NCBI RefSeq assembly: GCF_002094855.1
Contig: NZ_ARYN01000020.1
Coordinates: 1-64,000, forward strand
Source of the DNA: Zunongwangia atlantica 22II14-10F7
Lineage (GTDB): Bacteria; Bacteroidota; Bacteroidia; Flavobacteriales; Flavobacteriaceae
Direction of reading: 5' to 3'
DNA: 64,000 nt
Under the pieces are notes generated by a model. It made no database searches. It was given only the letters and a program-made list of their open reading frames with translations, and was not told where the DNA came from. Positions within the stretch are counted from its first letter, which is position 1. Each line of letters starts with the position of its first letter. This document shows, piece after piece, positions 18,678-27,126 of this stretch. Made by a program: the position numbers and the translations under genes.

Positions 18678-21428
18678 TTAAATCTTTATGTTGACTTTGT
18701 GGTTGCTTCTAGAAATTGGTAAAGCAGCTACCCAATATTCGTTGATTTTCTTCAGTTTTATTTTTTTGCTATCGATAGTGATTACTGGTTCTTTTTCAGT
18801 TTTTATTTTAAGCTGAGTAGAATGTGTATCGCTGCTTCTGTTTTCAATAATTAAGTCGACCAAATTAAGATTCTTTGAAACTTTGATAGGCTCTAAGCTT
18901 GAAAAGCCGTCACGATCTAGCTCGATTCTAAAATTATTTTCAGTATTGATAATAGCAAACTTTTGGTTAATTCCATCTGCTGCGAAAACTTCAAAAGAGT
19001 CGACATTCGAGTTTAATTTTCCACCGTAAGCAATCCAGTCAAAAAGCGGATCTTTAGCCAAAATAGTTATTGCCATTCGTTTAATTGCGCCCATACCAAG
19101 ATCTGCTTCGCCATCGTAAAACCAGGGACCACGCGGAGTTTTCTTTTTGATCCAGGTATCTTCGTACTGCGAAGACATAAATGCCCAACCTAAAGCGCCA
19201 TCATTTTCTTCTCCAGGATACCAATACCCGTAATTATTTTCATTGGTTCCCGTATTCATTAAGGCGTACGAACTTAGATAACTTGCGTATCCCAATTGAA
19301 GCCAGTCGAAAGGATCTTCAGAAAAATTAAGAGCATAATCTAAAATTCCCCAGCCGCCCATTCTGGCCATATAAGAAAGCGTATGCGTATCTGAAGATGC
19401 AGTAAAATCTGATCCTAATAAGTAATATTTAGTCTCTAGCCAACCGCGGCAGGCAAGATTTGCATATAATTGCTTATCCATAAACGCTCGTGAATCTTCT
19501 TTTTCAACTTTTGGATGCGAATACCATTTTTCTAATTTCTTATCAAACCATAGATTTTCGTCTGTTGGCATCTCGTGGGTAGTGCCATATTTCGCGACAG
19601 CATAGCTGGTTTCAAAAGCAGTTCTATCAGTACTGTATTCAGATCGAAAGGGATATTTATCATCGTACACAAAATACTTTACCTTTTTTTGCCATTCACT
19701 TTCCAGGTAATCAGCATCTTTTTTTCGATTTTCTTCTTTTAAAACGTCGATAAGATCAAGAATAAAAAGTTCGTTATAACATCCCCATTTGTAGGTTTCG
19801 TACCAGGGTAGGATTTCGTAAGGATAATTAAAATAAGCTTTAGCCGTTTGGTAAGCACGCTCCAGGTATTCATCTGAATCTGCATAAGTGCTCATTTCAG
19901 GATACATTTTTGCGATTAGATACATATTGTAATACAACATCACGATGTGCGGATAATCGTAAGAACGCCAGATATTCATTTTATCAAGATTGCTGTTTTT
20001 TACGCCAGCTCTTAAAACAGGATCACGATCTACATACCAATTTGGCGTTCCGTAAATTCCGTAAGGATAAGGTTCTTCTTTATCTGTTCGCTGCAAACCG
20101 CCCCAAACAAAATTCTCGATATAATATTCTAAAGATTCAATTTCCTTTTTATCGGGATAAACACTGTTTTTTGAAGCTACATAAGGTGCCTTACAAAGTG
20201 CAGGGTCGTCACTCGCCAAAACATAACCCCACCAACCGGTATAACCATCGTTATTATCTGGCCCACGTAACTGCTTGTTCTTCATGTCGTAGATAGAGTA
20301 TAGTCCATCGTACCATTTTTCGGTTTTATGCTGCTGTTTGTTAGTGATAAAATCGCTTCGTTTTTTTACCAAAGTTTCCAAATCTTCGGTTACAAAAAAC
20401 TCTAAGTACGTTTTTCGATTTTTGTCGAAATAAATACTGAGTTTATTTTCACCGAGTTTCTGAAAGTTTACTTCATAAATAAAATGATCCTTTTTAGGCT
20501 CGCTTAGAAAGCTGATTTTCGTTTCTGAAGGAAATTCAGCAGTAATAGAATCGATTTTAGTTTTAGTATGTAAGGAAAATTTAGCAGGTTGATTTGCCGG
20601 AATCGTCATCCCCGGAACTACACGAACATCTATAAGATCATTCGCATAAATATGTTCTCGAAGCGCATCGTAACTTTTCGCGCTGTTGAGATTGAAGGAA
20701 TACGAAATTGTATCGCCATTTTCGCCTTTTGGAGCTAATTGTGCTGAAGTTTGCGGTTGTCGCCAGGTTCCATTTTTGGTTTCTTCTTTTGTTTTTGCTG
20801 AATGAATAAACGCCAGATAATTACCACGTTCAGATTTAAAATATTCTAATTGTGTCCCTGGATTTACACTGAACAAATAATAGGGAGGTTCACCATTGGG
20901 TTTGGTGAAATATAAAAATGAACCATCACCAGAGATATAATGATGTTTGGTAAAATTCTGCTCAAAGATTTCATCTGGATTACTGCCGCCGGGTGCTCTC
21001 CACGGAAAATTAACCGCCAAATCACCAATCTTAACAGGAAAGTGCATTTGGTTAATGATATCGATCTTCCAGTTGAGCCCGTTTTCATTTAAACTAAACG
21101 TTTGTCTGGTTTCAAAAGGCATCCCACTTTCATAATCAGAATAAACGATAGTATTCTCATTATTTTCAACCAGTTTGGAAGCACCATAAGGTTGCAGCCA
21201 TTCACCATTACCGATTTTGTAAGAAATAGCGAGGTTTCCTAAAAGCTTTCCGCCAGGAATTAAATTGGCGTCGTTTGGATCTTTGGTGTTTTTAAAAAGG
21301 TGAATTCCTCTTTGGTTAAAATTAAGCTGATAATTTCCAGCGGTAATTTCATTTTCCTGTCGGGAAAACGTGAAAAAAGGAATTAGAAAAAGTAGAAAGA
21401 AAAGGAGAGAGGATTTTAAAAGGCTCAT
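18678..21428 (-). CDS. Large secreted protein, DUF5695-like, possible carbohydrate-active enzyme
   Basis: The 916-residue protein has a signal peptide (SSLLFFLLFLIPFFTFSRQ) and is otherwise soluble. The N-terminal third is beta-rich (QTFSLNENGLNWKIDIINQ, VKIGDLAVNFPWRAPGG). The middle is rich in Trp, Tyr and Asp with helical segments (YNMYLIAKMYPEMSTYADSD, AYFNYPYEILPWYETYKWG), resembling an (alpha/alpha)-toroid as in several glycoside hydrolases. The C-terminus returns to beta structure. This matches my memory of DUF5695 proteins of Bacteroidota. It is downstream of the pirin gene on the same strand. A polysaccharide substrate is inference; no catalytic pair can be named. Confidence 0.55.
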   Translation of the reverse strand: MSLLKSSLLFFLLFLIPFFTFSRQENEITAGNYQLNFNQRGIHLFKNTKDPNDANLIPGGKLLGNLAISYKIGNGEWLQPYGASKLVENNENTIVYSDYESGMPFETRQTFSLNENGLNWKIDIINQMHFPVKIGDLAVNFPWRAPGGSNPDEIFEQNFTKHHYISGDGSFLYFTKPNGEPPYYLFSVNPGTQLEYFKSERGNYLAFIHSAKTKEETKNGTWRQPQTSAQLAPKGENGDTISYSFNLNSAKSYDALREHIYANDLIDVRVVPGMTIPANQPAKFSLHTKTKIDSITAEFPSETKISFLSEPKKDHFIYEVNFQKLGENKLSIYFDKNRKTYLEFFVTEDLETLVKKRSDFITNKQQHKTEKWYDGLYSIYDMKNKQLRGPDNNDGYTGWWGYVLASDDPALCKAPYVASKNSVYPDKKEIESLEYYIENFVWGGLQRTDKEEPYPYGIYGTPNWYVDRDPVLRAGVKNSNLDKMNIWRSYDYPHIVMLYYNMYLIAKMYPEMSTYADSDEYLERAYQTAKAYFNYPYEILPWYETYKWGCYNELFILDLIDVLKEENRKKDADYLESEWQKKVKYFVYDDKYPFRSEYSTDRTAFETSYAVAKYGTTHEMPTDENLWFDKKLEKWYSHPKVEKEDSRAFMDKQLYANLACRGWLETKYYLLGSDFTASSDTHTLSYMARMGGWGILDYALNFSEDPFDWLQLGYASYLSSYALMNTGTNENNYGYWYPGEENDGALGWAFMSSQYEDTWIKKKTPRGPWFYDGEADLGMGAIKRMAITILAKDPLFDWIAYGGKLNSNVDSFEVFAADGINQKFAIINTENNFRIELDRDGFSSLEPIKVSKNLNLVDLIIENRSSDTHSTQLKIKTEKEPVITIDSKKIKLKKINEYWVAALPISRSNHKVNIKI

Positions 21429-21524
21429 TCAATTATTTTTAGAGAAACTTAGAAATCTAAATTTTATAAAAATAATTAGATGAGCCTGGGCAAATATTAG
21501 CCGTATTTTATAGTATGTATGCGA

Positions 21525-22379
21525 TTATTCTGTCCAGCGTCCCATTTTACCGGCCTGAAAATCCTGATAAGCTTCTTCGATTTCCTGCATACTGTTCATC
21601 ACAAAAGGACCGCGAGCCACTACAGGTTCTTCAAACGGAGTAGCGAAACCGAATAATAAAATGCTTTCTTCTTTTGCTGAGATTTGAAGTTTTGGATCGT
21701 TATTTTTAAATTCAGCTAAATGTCTTTCCTTGATCTCGGTGCCGTTTACTTCAAGATTTCCTTTGATAACATAAAAGAAAATATTTTGGGTAACCGGAAT
21801 TTCAAGTTCTAAGTTAGCATCTGCCTCAAAAAATAAAGTAGATAGATTAATATCGGTAAAGGTTTCGAAAGCGCCTTTTACGCCAAGAAATTCACCAGAA
21901 ACCACCTGAGCTTTTACTTTTTTATCTTCGGTAAATGCTACTGGAATTCCATCTTTTTGCAAGCCTATATATTTAGGTTCGGCCATTTTATGTTTTGCTG
22001 GAAGATTTACCCAAAGCTGAAGAATTTCAAGATCTCCGCCTTTCTTTTTAAATTCTTCCGAAGAAACTTCCGCATGAATTAGTCCGCTTCCTGCCGTCAT
22101 CCATTGCACGCCACCACTTTCGATCACGCTACTGTGACCACCAGAATCTTTGTGAGCAATATCACCATCTAAAATAAAAGTCACGGTTTCCATCCCGCGA
22201 TGCGGATGTGGCCCAAATGGGAGTCCGTTATTATTTTCAGGATAAACCTGCGGCCCGTGATGATTTAGGAAAATAAAAGGATCTATCATTTGCAGGCTTG
22301 CCGTAGGGATTGGAGAATAAGTTACCAGATCACCAATTGGACGCCATTCTGCCTGATGTATTTTCTTAATGCTACGCAT
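21525..22379 (-). CDS. Pirin family protein (cupin)
   Basis: The 284-residue bicupin has the pirin signature PHPHRGMETVTFILDG, giving two metal-binding His, and MTAGSGLIHAEVSSEE, giving another His and Glu, all in the N-terminal cupin. The C-terminal cupin (LFFEADANLELEIPV to LFGFATPFEEPVVARGPFVMN) is typical and lacks metal ligands. Bacterial pirins include quercetin dioxygenases and redox-sensing regulators. The sequence does not say which; a cytoplasmic iron-binding protein is the safe description. Confidence 0.93.
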   Translation of the reverse strand: MRSIKKIHQAEWRPIGDLVTYSPIPTASLQMIDPFIFLNHHGPQVYPENNNGLPFGPHPHRGMETVTFILDGDIAHKDSGGHSSVIESGGVQWMTAGSGLIHAEVSSEEFKKKGGDLEILQLWVNLPAKHKMAEPKYIGLQKDGIPVAFTEDKKVKAQVVSGEFLGVKGAFETFTDINLSTLFFEADANLELEIPVTQNIFFYVIKGNLEVNGTEIKERHLAEFKNNDPKLQISAKEESILLFGFATPFEEPVVARGPFVMNSMQEIEEAYQDFQAGKMGRWTE

Positions 22380-22461
22380 ATTCTTTTTGCATCTAAAGTA
22401 AAAAAAGATGTGATTTTTTATCGAATTTCGACCTTCAAATTAGCTAACATAAAAGTTAGTG

Positions 22462-23205
22462 CTAGTCTTTATTACGCACAAAAATGAGCTTGAATTTGCT
22501 GTTGTTATTGTTTTCGCGAGATTCGATTTCAAACTGATCTATAGAAGCGATCATTGGCGTAAGTTTTTGATAGCCGTAATTACGAGAATCGAAATTTGGT
22601 TGTTTTTTTTGGAGTAAACTACCTACGTCACCCATAAATGCCCAACCATCATCATCTGCAACATCAGAGATGGTATTCGATATAAATTTGATCACACGAG
22701 GGGTTAATCGGTCTACGCTTTGTTTTTTATTAGGCTTGCCTTTTAACGAACCAGGTTGTTCTTCTTCCTTGTCTTTATTTTTTAAGATTTCAAGATAAAT
22801 AAAACGATCACAGGCCACGATAAAAGGATCTGGTGTTTTCTTTTCACCAATACCAATTACATTTTTACCGGCTTCACGCAAACGAGTAGCTAAACGTGTG
22901 AAATCACTATCACTGGAAACAAGGCAAAATCCGTCTACTTTATTAGAATATAAAATATCCATGGCATCGATGATCATGGCAGAATCTGTTGCGTTTTTTC
23001 CCTGTGTATAACCATATTGCTGAATAGGGCTAATAGCGTTTTCCAGCAGAACCGATTTCCATTTAGAAAGATGAGGATTCGTCCAATCACCGTAAATACG
23101 TTTTATGGTAGGATTACCATGTTTTGCAATCTCTTCCATCATTTCTTTAACGTATGCCGATGGAATATTATCACCATCTATAAGTACAGCCAGATTATTA
23201 TCCAT
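22462..23205 (-). CDS. NYN (LabA/DUF88) domain protein with a C-terminal LOTUS-like domain
   Basis: The 247-residue protein begins with a PIN-like NYN nuclease domain: AVLIDGDNIPSAY (first Asp pair), GKNATDSAMIIDAMD and CLVSSDSDFTRLATRLREAG provide the acidic metal site. A charged linker rich in Lys (about residues 150-170) leads to a small helical domain (TPRVIKFISNTISDVADDDGWAFMGDVGSLLQKKQPNFDSRNYGYQKL) that looks like an OST-HTH/LOTUS RNA-binding fold. The combination suggests an RNA-processing nuclease. Targets are unknown. It lies upstream of pirin on the same strand with an 82-bp gap. Confidence 0.85.
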   Translation of the reverse strand: MDNNLAVLIDGDNIPSAYVKEMMEEIAKHGNPTIKRIYGDWTNPHLSKWKSVLLENAISPIQQYGYTQGKNATDSAMIIDAMDILYSNKVDGFCLVSSDSDFTRLATRLREAGKNVIGIGEKKTPDPFIVACDRFIYLEILKNKDKEEEQPGSLKGKPNKKQSVDRLTPRVIKFISNTISDVADDDGWAFMGDVGSLLQKKQPNFDSRNYGYQKLTPMIASIDQFEIESRENNNNSKFKLIFVRNKD

Positions 23206-23400
23206 GTAATTGATTTTATGAAAACGAACTTTAGTTAATAGTCTAAGGCGTTTTATTAGAAAATTGCTTTTGCTTTCGAAGCTAGTCCTAAAGCATTAGA
23301 TCTCGATTATCGAGTAAAGATAAAGTTTTAAAACAAAGCTGCATGAAATTGCAGGTTTTAGAGCCCATTCTTCAGAAGAATTTAACGGCTTGATTTAAAG

Positions 23401-24270
23401 CTAGACAGGTTCTACATGAATTAAGACATCTGCAATTTCAGGAATATCTTCCTGCATCTGGTCTTTCACCTTATGCGCAATATCATGGCCTTCCTTCACG
23501 CTCATATTTCCATCTACCTTTACATGAAGATCTACATGGAAAGTCATCCCGGTTTTACGAACAAAACATTTTTCAGTATCCAAAACACCTTTTACGCTGT
23601 AAGCCGATTTACGAATATCTTCGATAAGATCGTCGTACATATGCTCGTCCATAATTTCACCAAGTGCCGGTCTTAAAATAAGGTAAGCATTAAATAAAAT
23701 AAATCCTGAAGCGACTAAAGCCGCCCAATCATCGGCACTTTCGTAACCATCTCCCATGATTAGTGCAATCGAAATTCCTATAAAAGCGGTTAAAGATGTA
23801 ATGGCGTCACTACGATGATGCCAGGCGTCTGCTTTTAATGAAGAACTATTTGTCTCGTCACTTTTTCTGGAAACAAACCGATAGAAAATTTCCTTGATGG
23901 CAATGATAACAGCAAGTACAATTAAAGTGTAAGATTCTGGAACTTCATGCGGAGTCCTAATGTTCTCTATACTTTCATAAGCAATTACTGTAGCCGAAAC
24001 GATTAAAAAACCAACCACGGCAAATGTGATTAATGGCTCTACACGACCATGCCCATAAGGATGATTATCATCTGCCGGTTTTGAAGCATAACGTAAACCA
24101 ACTAACACCAAAAAAGAAGAAAAAACATCTGCGGTAGATTCTATGGCATCTGCAATTAAAGCATAGGAATTTCCAAAAAAGCCGGCCAGAAATTTTCCTA
24201 CAGCAAGAAGTCCGTTACCGGCAATGCTTAGATAAGATGTTTTTATTGCTTCGTTTATTTTTTCGTTCAT
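23401..24270 (-). CDS. Cation diffusion facilitator (CDF) transporter
   Basis: A 289-residue, six-span CDF exporter with metal sites ALIADAIESTADVFSS (DxxxD of helix 2) and LKADAWHHRSDAIT (HxxxD of helix 5), plus a C-terminal cytoplasmic domain (VKGVLDTEKCFVRKTGMTFHVDLHVKVDG). The DxxxD/HxxxD arrangement is found in Zn/Fe/Mn-type members such as YiiP and MamM. The start is placed at the second ATG (24270): a TAACTTTG -7 element overlaps the first few codons of the longer alternative (ATG at 24303), so that ATG would lie upstream of the transcription start. Confidence 0.9.
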   Translation of the reverse strand: MNEKINEAIKTSYLSIAGNGLLAVGKFLAGFFGNSYALIADAIESTADVFSSFLVLVGLRYASKPADDNHPYGHGRVEPLITFAVVGFLIVSATVIAYESIENIRTPHEVPESYTLIVLAVIIAIKEIFYRFVSRKSDETNSSSLKADAWHHRSDAITSLTAFIGISIALIMGDGYESADDWAALVASGFILFNAYLILRPALGEIMDEHMYDDLIEDIRKSAYSVKGVLDTEKCFVRKTGMTFHVDLHVKVDGNMSVKEGHDIAHKVKDQMQEDIPEIADVLIHVEPV

Positions 24271-24288
24271 TTCTGAAAAGTAGGAGGG

Positions 24289-24296
24289 CAAAGTTA
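24289..24296 (-). promoter_or_regulatory. -7 element for the CDF gene (TAACTTTG)
   Basis: Read on the minus strand, TAACTTTG fits TAnnTTTG and lies 18 nt before the ATG at 24270. Confidence 0.5.
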
Positions 24297-24373
24297 CAAG
24301 CAAATCTGATATTGCGTAAGTTTTTATGTCATTTTTAATTTACCAATACTATTTTAAAGATTAAGAGTTGATT

Positions 24374-25108
24374 TCACCACCAGACAACAAAAAACCGTTC
24401 AAAAGTATTTTTAGTTTTCATCCAAACCAGGGGTGATCTTTTTTGCTGAATAAATGATTCGATTTGTGGATATATTTCTGAAAAAGAAAACCAAATGTCG
24501 TTTTTAGCCGGATCTACAGGCCAAAACTGCTTGCTTGGGCTAAAGAATTGTGATTGGCTGAACTCGTCTGACTTAAATTCAGTAAAATGAATCCAGAATC
24601 CGATGATACAATCATTATTTATTGAAGAAAATAATTTATTCTGAAGTTTTCTAGGAACAAATAAACTGGCTTTATAGCAAACTCGTTGTGCTATCGATTT
24701 TGTAGAAATATGCCTGCTATTTAAAATTTCTTTAGTGGTTTTCTTTTGAAGAAGTGGTAGTTGTTTAGATTTTAATTTTTCCACTTTTTCGAGTAAAGAA
24801 TCTTTACGATTGGGGCCAATCCAACGTGCTAATTCCTCTTTGATGTTAGGATCGTAAACATAGAATTTATAAACCAGTTCTATGTGGATTGGTTGTCCTG
24901 TAGCTATTTTTTCTATGATGAAATCTAATTCACCTAATGTTTTTTTGTTCTGAATAATTTGAAGATTACCAATTTTTAATTCGTAATCTTCAGATTTCTG
25001 AATTTGGTACTCAAAAAATGCTTCGACTCGTTTACCAAGAACGAAAATACGCTCAAGTTTTTCTATAAGTAGGAGATCAGGATTTTGGTTTAGAGGTTTT
25101 GAAGGCAA
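24374..25108 (-). CDS. DUF1853-like protein, start codon uncertain
   Basis: The protein resembles DUF1853: LGKRVEAFFEYQIQ, NKKTLGELDFII, HIELVYKFYVYDP and ELARWIGPNRKDSLLEKVEKL. The Asp of GELDF and the Glu-x-x-x-Lys of ELVYK look like a PD-(D/E)xK nuclease-type core, which is my inference. The first usable codon is a TTG at 25108. However the frame stays open for 33 more codons, to a TAA at 25208-25210, and those codons read like the family N-terminus (NGFLKTPNL, KLFGLETF) but contain no ATG, GTG or TTG. The gene may use a rare start such as ATT, or have lost its start. Function unknown. Confidence 0.65.
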   Translation of the reverse strand: MPSKPLNQNPDLLLIEKLERIFVLGKRVEAFFEYQIQKSEDYELKIGNLQIIQNKKTLGELDFIIEKIATGQPIHIELVYKFYVYDPNIKEELARWIGPNRKDSLLEKVEKLKSKQLPLLQKKTTKEILNSRHISTKSIAQRVCYKASLFVPRKLQNKLFSSINNDCIIGFWIHFTEFKSDEFSQSQFFSPSKQFWPVDPAKNDIWFSFSEIYPQIESFIQQKRSPLVWMKTKNTFERFFVVWW

Positions 25109-25210
25109 TACAAATGTCTCTAATCCAAATAGCTTCTGTTTTTGACTCCGTAGATTAGGAGTTTTTAGAAATCCGTTTATTTCGTCTAAAAGTGTGATAA
25201 TTACAATTTA

Positions 25211-25534
25211 AAATTTTCTTGAAAATTGAAACGTTTTAGCCATTTAAGATTCATAGTTTAACGAATTATTAACTTTTTAAATCCTTCTATGGTGATTATC
25301 TGCTTAAGTCCTATAAAACTTAATTTGTTCAATATGAAGCATTTAAATATATGTATTTTTAAACGTTTTTTCTAAATTATCATCAATAAATAAATTTTTA
25401 TGATATAAGTTTATTTGATTTTGTTGTTCAATTCATTTAAATTTAACATAATTATCAAAAAGTATTTAATAGAAATTCGACCATAATTTATATAAACATG
25501 AATTTTTTGAGAAACCTTGAAATTCTATATAGTT
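25211..25534. other. AT-rich intergenic region between divergent genes
   Basis: The stretch is strongly AT-rich and holds no ORF with coding character, no hairpin terminator and no RNA gene that I can recognise. It must contain the promoters of the divergent genes on either side, but no exact TAnnTTTG element is well placed. Confidence 0.4.
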
Positions 25535-26263
25535 ATGCGATATTTTTATTTTATCATTCTGATTCTGGTTAGTATACCCTTAAGTGCCCAAGTTGGCGTT
25601 GGTACAGATGATCCCGATCCTGATATGACTCTAGATATTAATGGGAAAGTGAAAATTAGGACTATCGATGATGTTTCAGAATTTTTAAGTGATGACAGAA
25701 TCCTTTTTACTACACTTGCCGATGGCGAAGTAAAGCAAATAAGTCTTGAAGCTTTAATTTCTGACATAAATTCCAGTAATGTAAATACTACAATCGCAAA
25801 AGGACTTAAATCTAATGGAGTTACTTTATTAAGTGCTGCAACTTATGCGAATTGGCAAAGGATAGATTTTACTGGTAGTAATATAACAATTGATGAAGGA
25901 CCACATTTTAGTACCGCAAACGACTATTATTTAGTTCCAGAAGATGGTATTTATGCAATTGGTTATTATTTTAGATATGGAACCGGTGTGCAGGCTAGTG
26001 TATTAAGTTCAACACCGCCAAAAATGGGGATTTTAAGATATCAACCTAGTATAACTACTTATACTGTTTTAGATCAGCGTGAATTTGCCGGAGTTAATTT
26101 GTCTATTGCGGCTAACATAACCATTAGTAATTCTGAGATTAATTCATTTTACAGATTAAATGCTAATGATCATATTTCATTTCATATTGATAGAAGTGGA
26201 GTTAATTTGAATTTATTGGGAACCAGTAAAGCAAATTTTTACGTGTATAAAATTTCAGATTAG
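25535..26263 (+). CDS. Secreted protein with a C1q/TNF-like C-terminal region
   Basis: The 242-residue product (ATG at 25535) has a signal peptide ending IPLSAQ, then VGVGTDDPDPDMTLDINGKVKIR. This opening is shared by many Flavobacteriia surface proteins and phage-tail-like head segments. The C-terminal 150 residues (YLVPEDGIYAIGYYFRYG, INSFYRLNANDHISFHI, NLLGTSKANFYVYKIS) have the spacing of a C1q-like jelly roll: a G-Y-Y strand, a D-x-I-x-F strand and a final F-x-V-Y-K-I strand. An unusual TTG start 18 bp upstream is less likely. Function unknown; an adhesin or surface-exposed trimer is inference. Confidence 0.6.
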   Translation: MRYFYFIILILVSIPLSAQVGVGTDDPDPDMTLDINGKVKIRTIDDVSEFLSDDRILFTTLADGEVKQISLEALISDINSSNVNTTIAKGLKSNGVTLLSAATYANWQRIDFTGSNITIDEGPHFSTANDYYLVPEDGIYAIGYYFRYGTGVQASVLSSTPPKMGILRYQPSITTYTVLDQREFAGVNLSIAANITISNSEINSFYRLNANDHISFHIDRSGVNLNLLGTSKANFYVYKISD

Positions 26264-26296
26264 ATACAATTCGTAGGCTAATCAAATAAACTCTGT

Positions 26297-26304
26297 TATT
26301 TTTG
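26297..26304 (+). promoter_or_regulatory. -7 element of the truA promoter (TATTTTTG)
   Basis: TATTTTTG is an exact TAnnTTTG match 14 nt before the truA ATG. Confidence 0.5.
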
Positions 26305-26318
26305 AGTAAAATCAAGAA

Positions 26319-27107
26319 ATGCAGAGAGTACGTTATTACTATCTTATAAAGGTACAGTATTTAGGTTATCGTTTACATGGCTGGCAAAAGCAGCCAAATT
26401 TAAAAACTGTAGAAGGTTTAATTACAAAAACACTTCGTTATGTAATGCCTAATGCCAAATATAAAGTTTTGGGATGCAGTCGTACAGATGCTATGGTTTC
26501 TTCAAATGGATCTGCTTTCGAGCTTTTTGTAGATGAAGAACCTTTAGAAAATCTGGAGGAATTTTTGGCACTTTTCAATCTTAATCTTCCGCAAGATATA
26601 CGGGTAACCGATATAGAAGAGGTAGATGCGAATTTTAATATTATTCAGCATTCAAAAATTAAAGAATACGCTTATTTATTTTCCTTCGGAAGTAAAAACC
26701 ATCCATTTTGCGCACCATTTATGGCGAATTTTCAGTTTGATCTTGATATCGAACTCATGAAAAAAGGCGCACAAATTTTCAATGGAACACATAACTTTAG
26801 AAATTACTGCGTTCGAGTTTCTGAAAAAAGCACTTTTGAGCGGGAAATTTTAAAGGCTGAAATTGTCGAAAATCAACTTTATACTGCAAATTTTTTCCCA
26901 GAGAAATCTTATGTTTTTCATGTTCATGGAAAAGGTTTTTTACGCCATCAGGTTAGATTGATGATGGGCGCTATAATTCAGCTTGGTCGAGGCGATTTTA
27001 CTTTAGATCATATTGCGCAAAGCCTTAAGGAAGGCAATGATCATTTGCAAATGGATTACAGTGCCCCAGCAAGCGGTCTCATTTTAAACGATATGCATTT
27101 TGAGTAA
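26319..27107 (+). CDS. truA: tRNA pseudouridine synthase, TruA family
   Basis: The 262-residue enzyme carries the TruA catalytic segment CSRTDAMVSSNG with the nucleophilic Asp, the YLGYRLHGWQKQPNLKTVEG N-terminal RNA-binding block and the C-terminal GKGFLRHQVRLMMGAIIQLG motif. TruA modifies positions 38-40 of the anticodon stem. Several Bacteroidota carry two TruA-like proteins; this one has slightly divergent motifs (SRTDAMV instead of GRTDAGV), so it may be the paralogue and not the canonical enzyme. The gene converges on recQ with a 19-bp gap. Confidence 0.85.
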   Translation: MQRVRYYYLIKVQYLGYRLHGWQKQPNLKTVEGLITKTLRYVMPNAKYKVLGCSRTDAMVSSNGSAFELFVDEEPLENLEEFLALFNLNLPQDIRVTDIEEVDANFNIIQHSKIKEYAYLFSFGSKNHPFCAPFMANFQFDLDIELMKKGAQIFNGTHNFRNYCVRVSEKSTFEREILKAEIVENQLYTANFFPEKSYVFHVHGKGFLRHQVRLMMGAIIQLGRGDFTLDHIAQSLKEGNDHLQMDYSAPASGLILNDMHFE

Positions 27108-27126
27108 TTTAAATTATCAAGAAAGC

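Noticed and set aside
19910-20296. 128-codon plus-strand frame opposite the DUF5695-like gene
   Set aside because: It is rich in Arg, His and Asn in a pattern produced by the antisense strand, and there is no promoter.
24271-24303. Longer start for the CDF transporter
   Set aside because: The upstream ATG coincides with the -7 element, so it would not be transcribed from that promoter, and the extra residues are not typical of the family.
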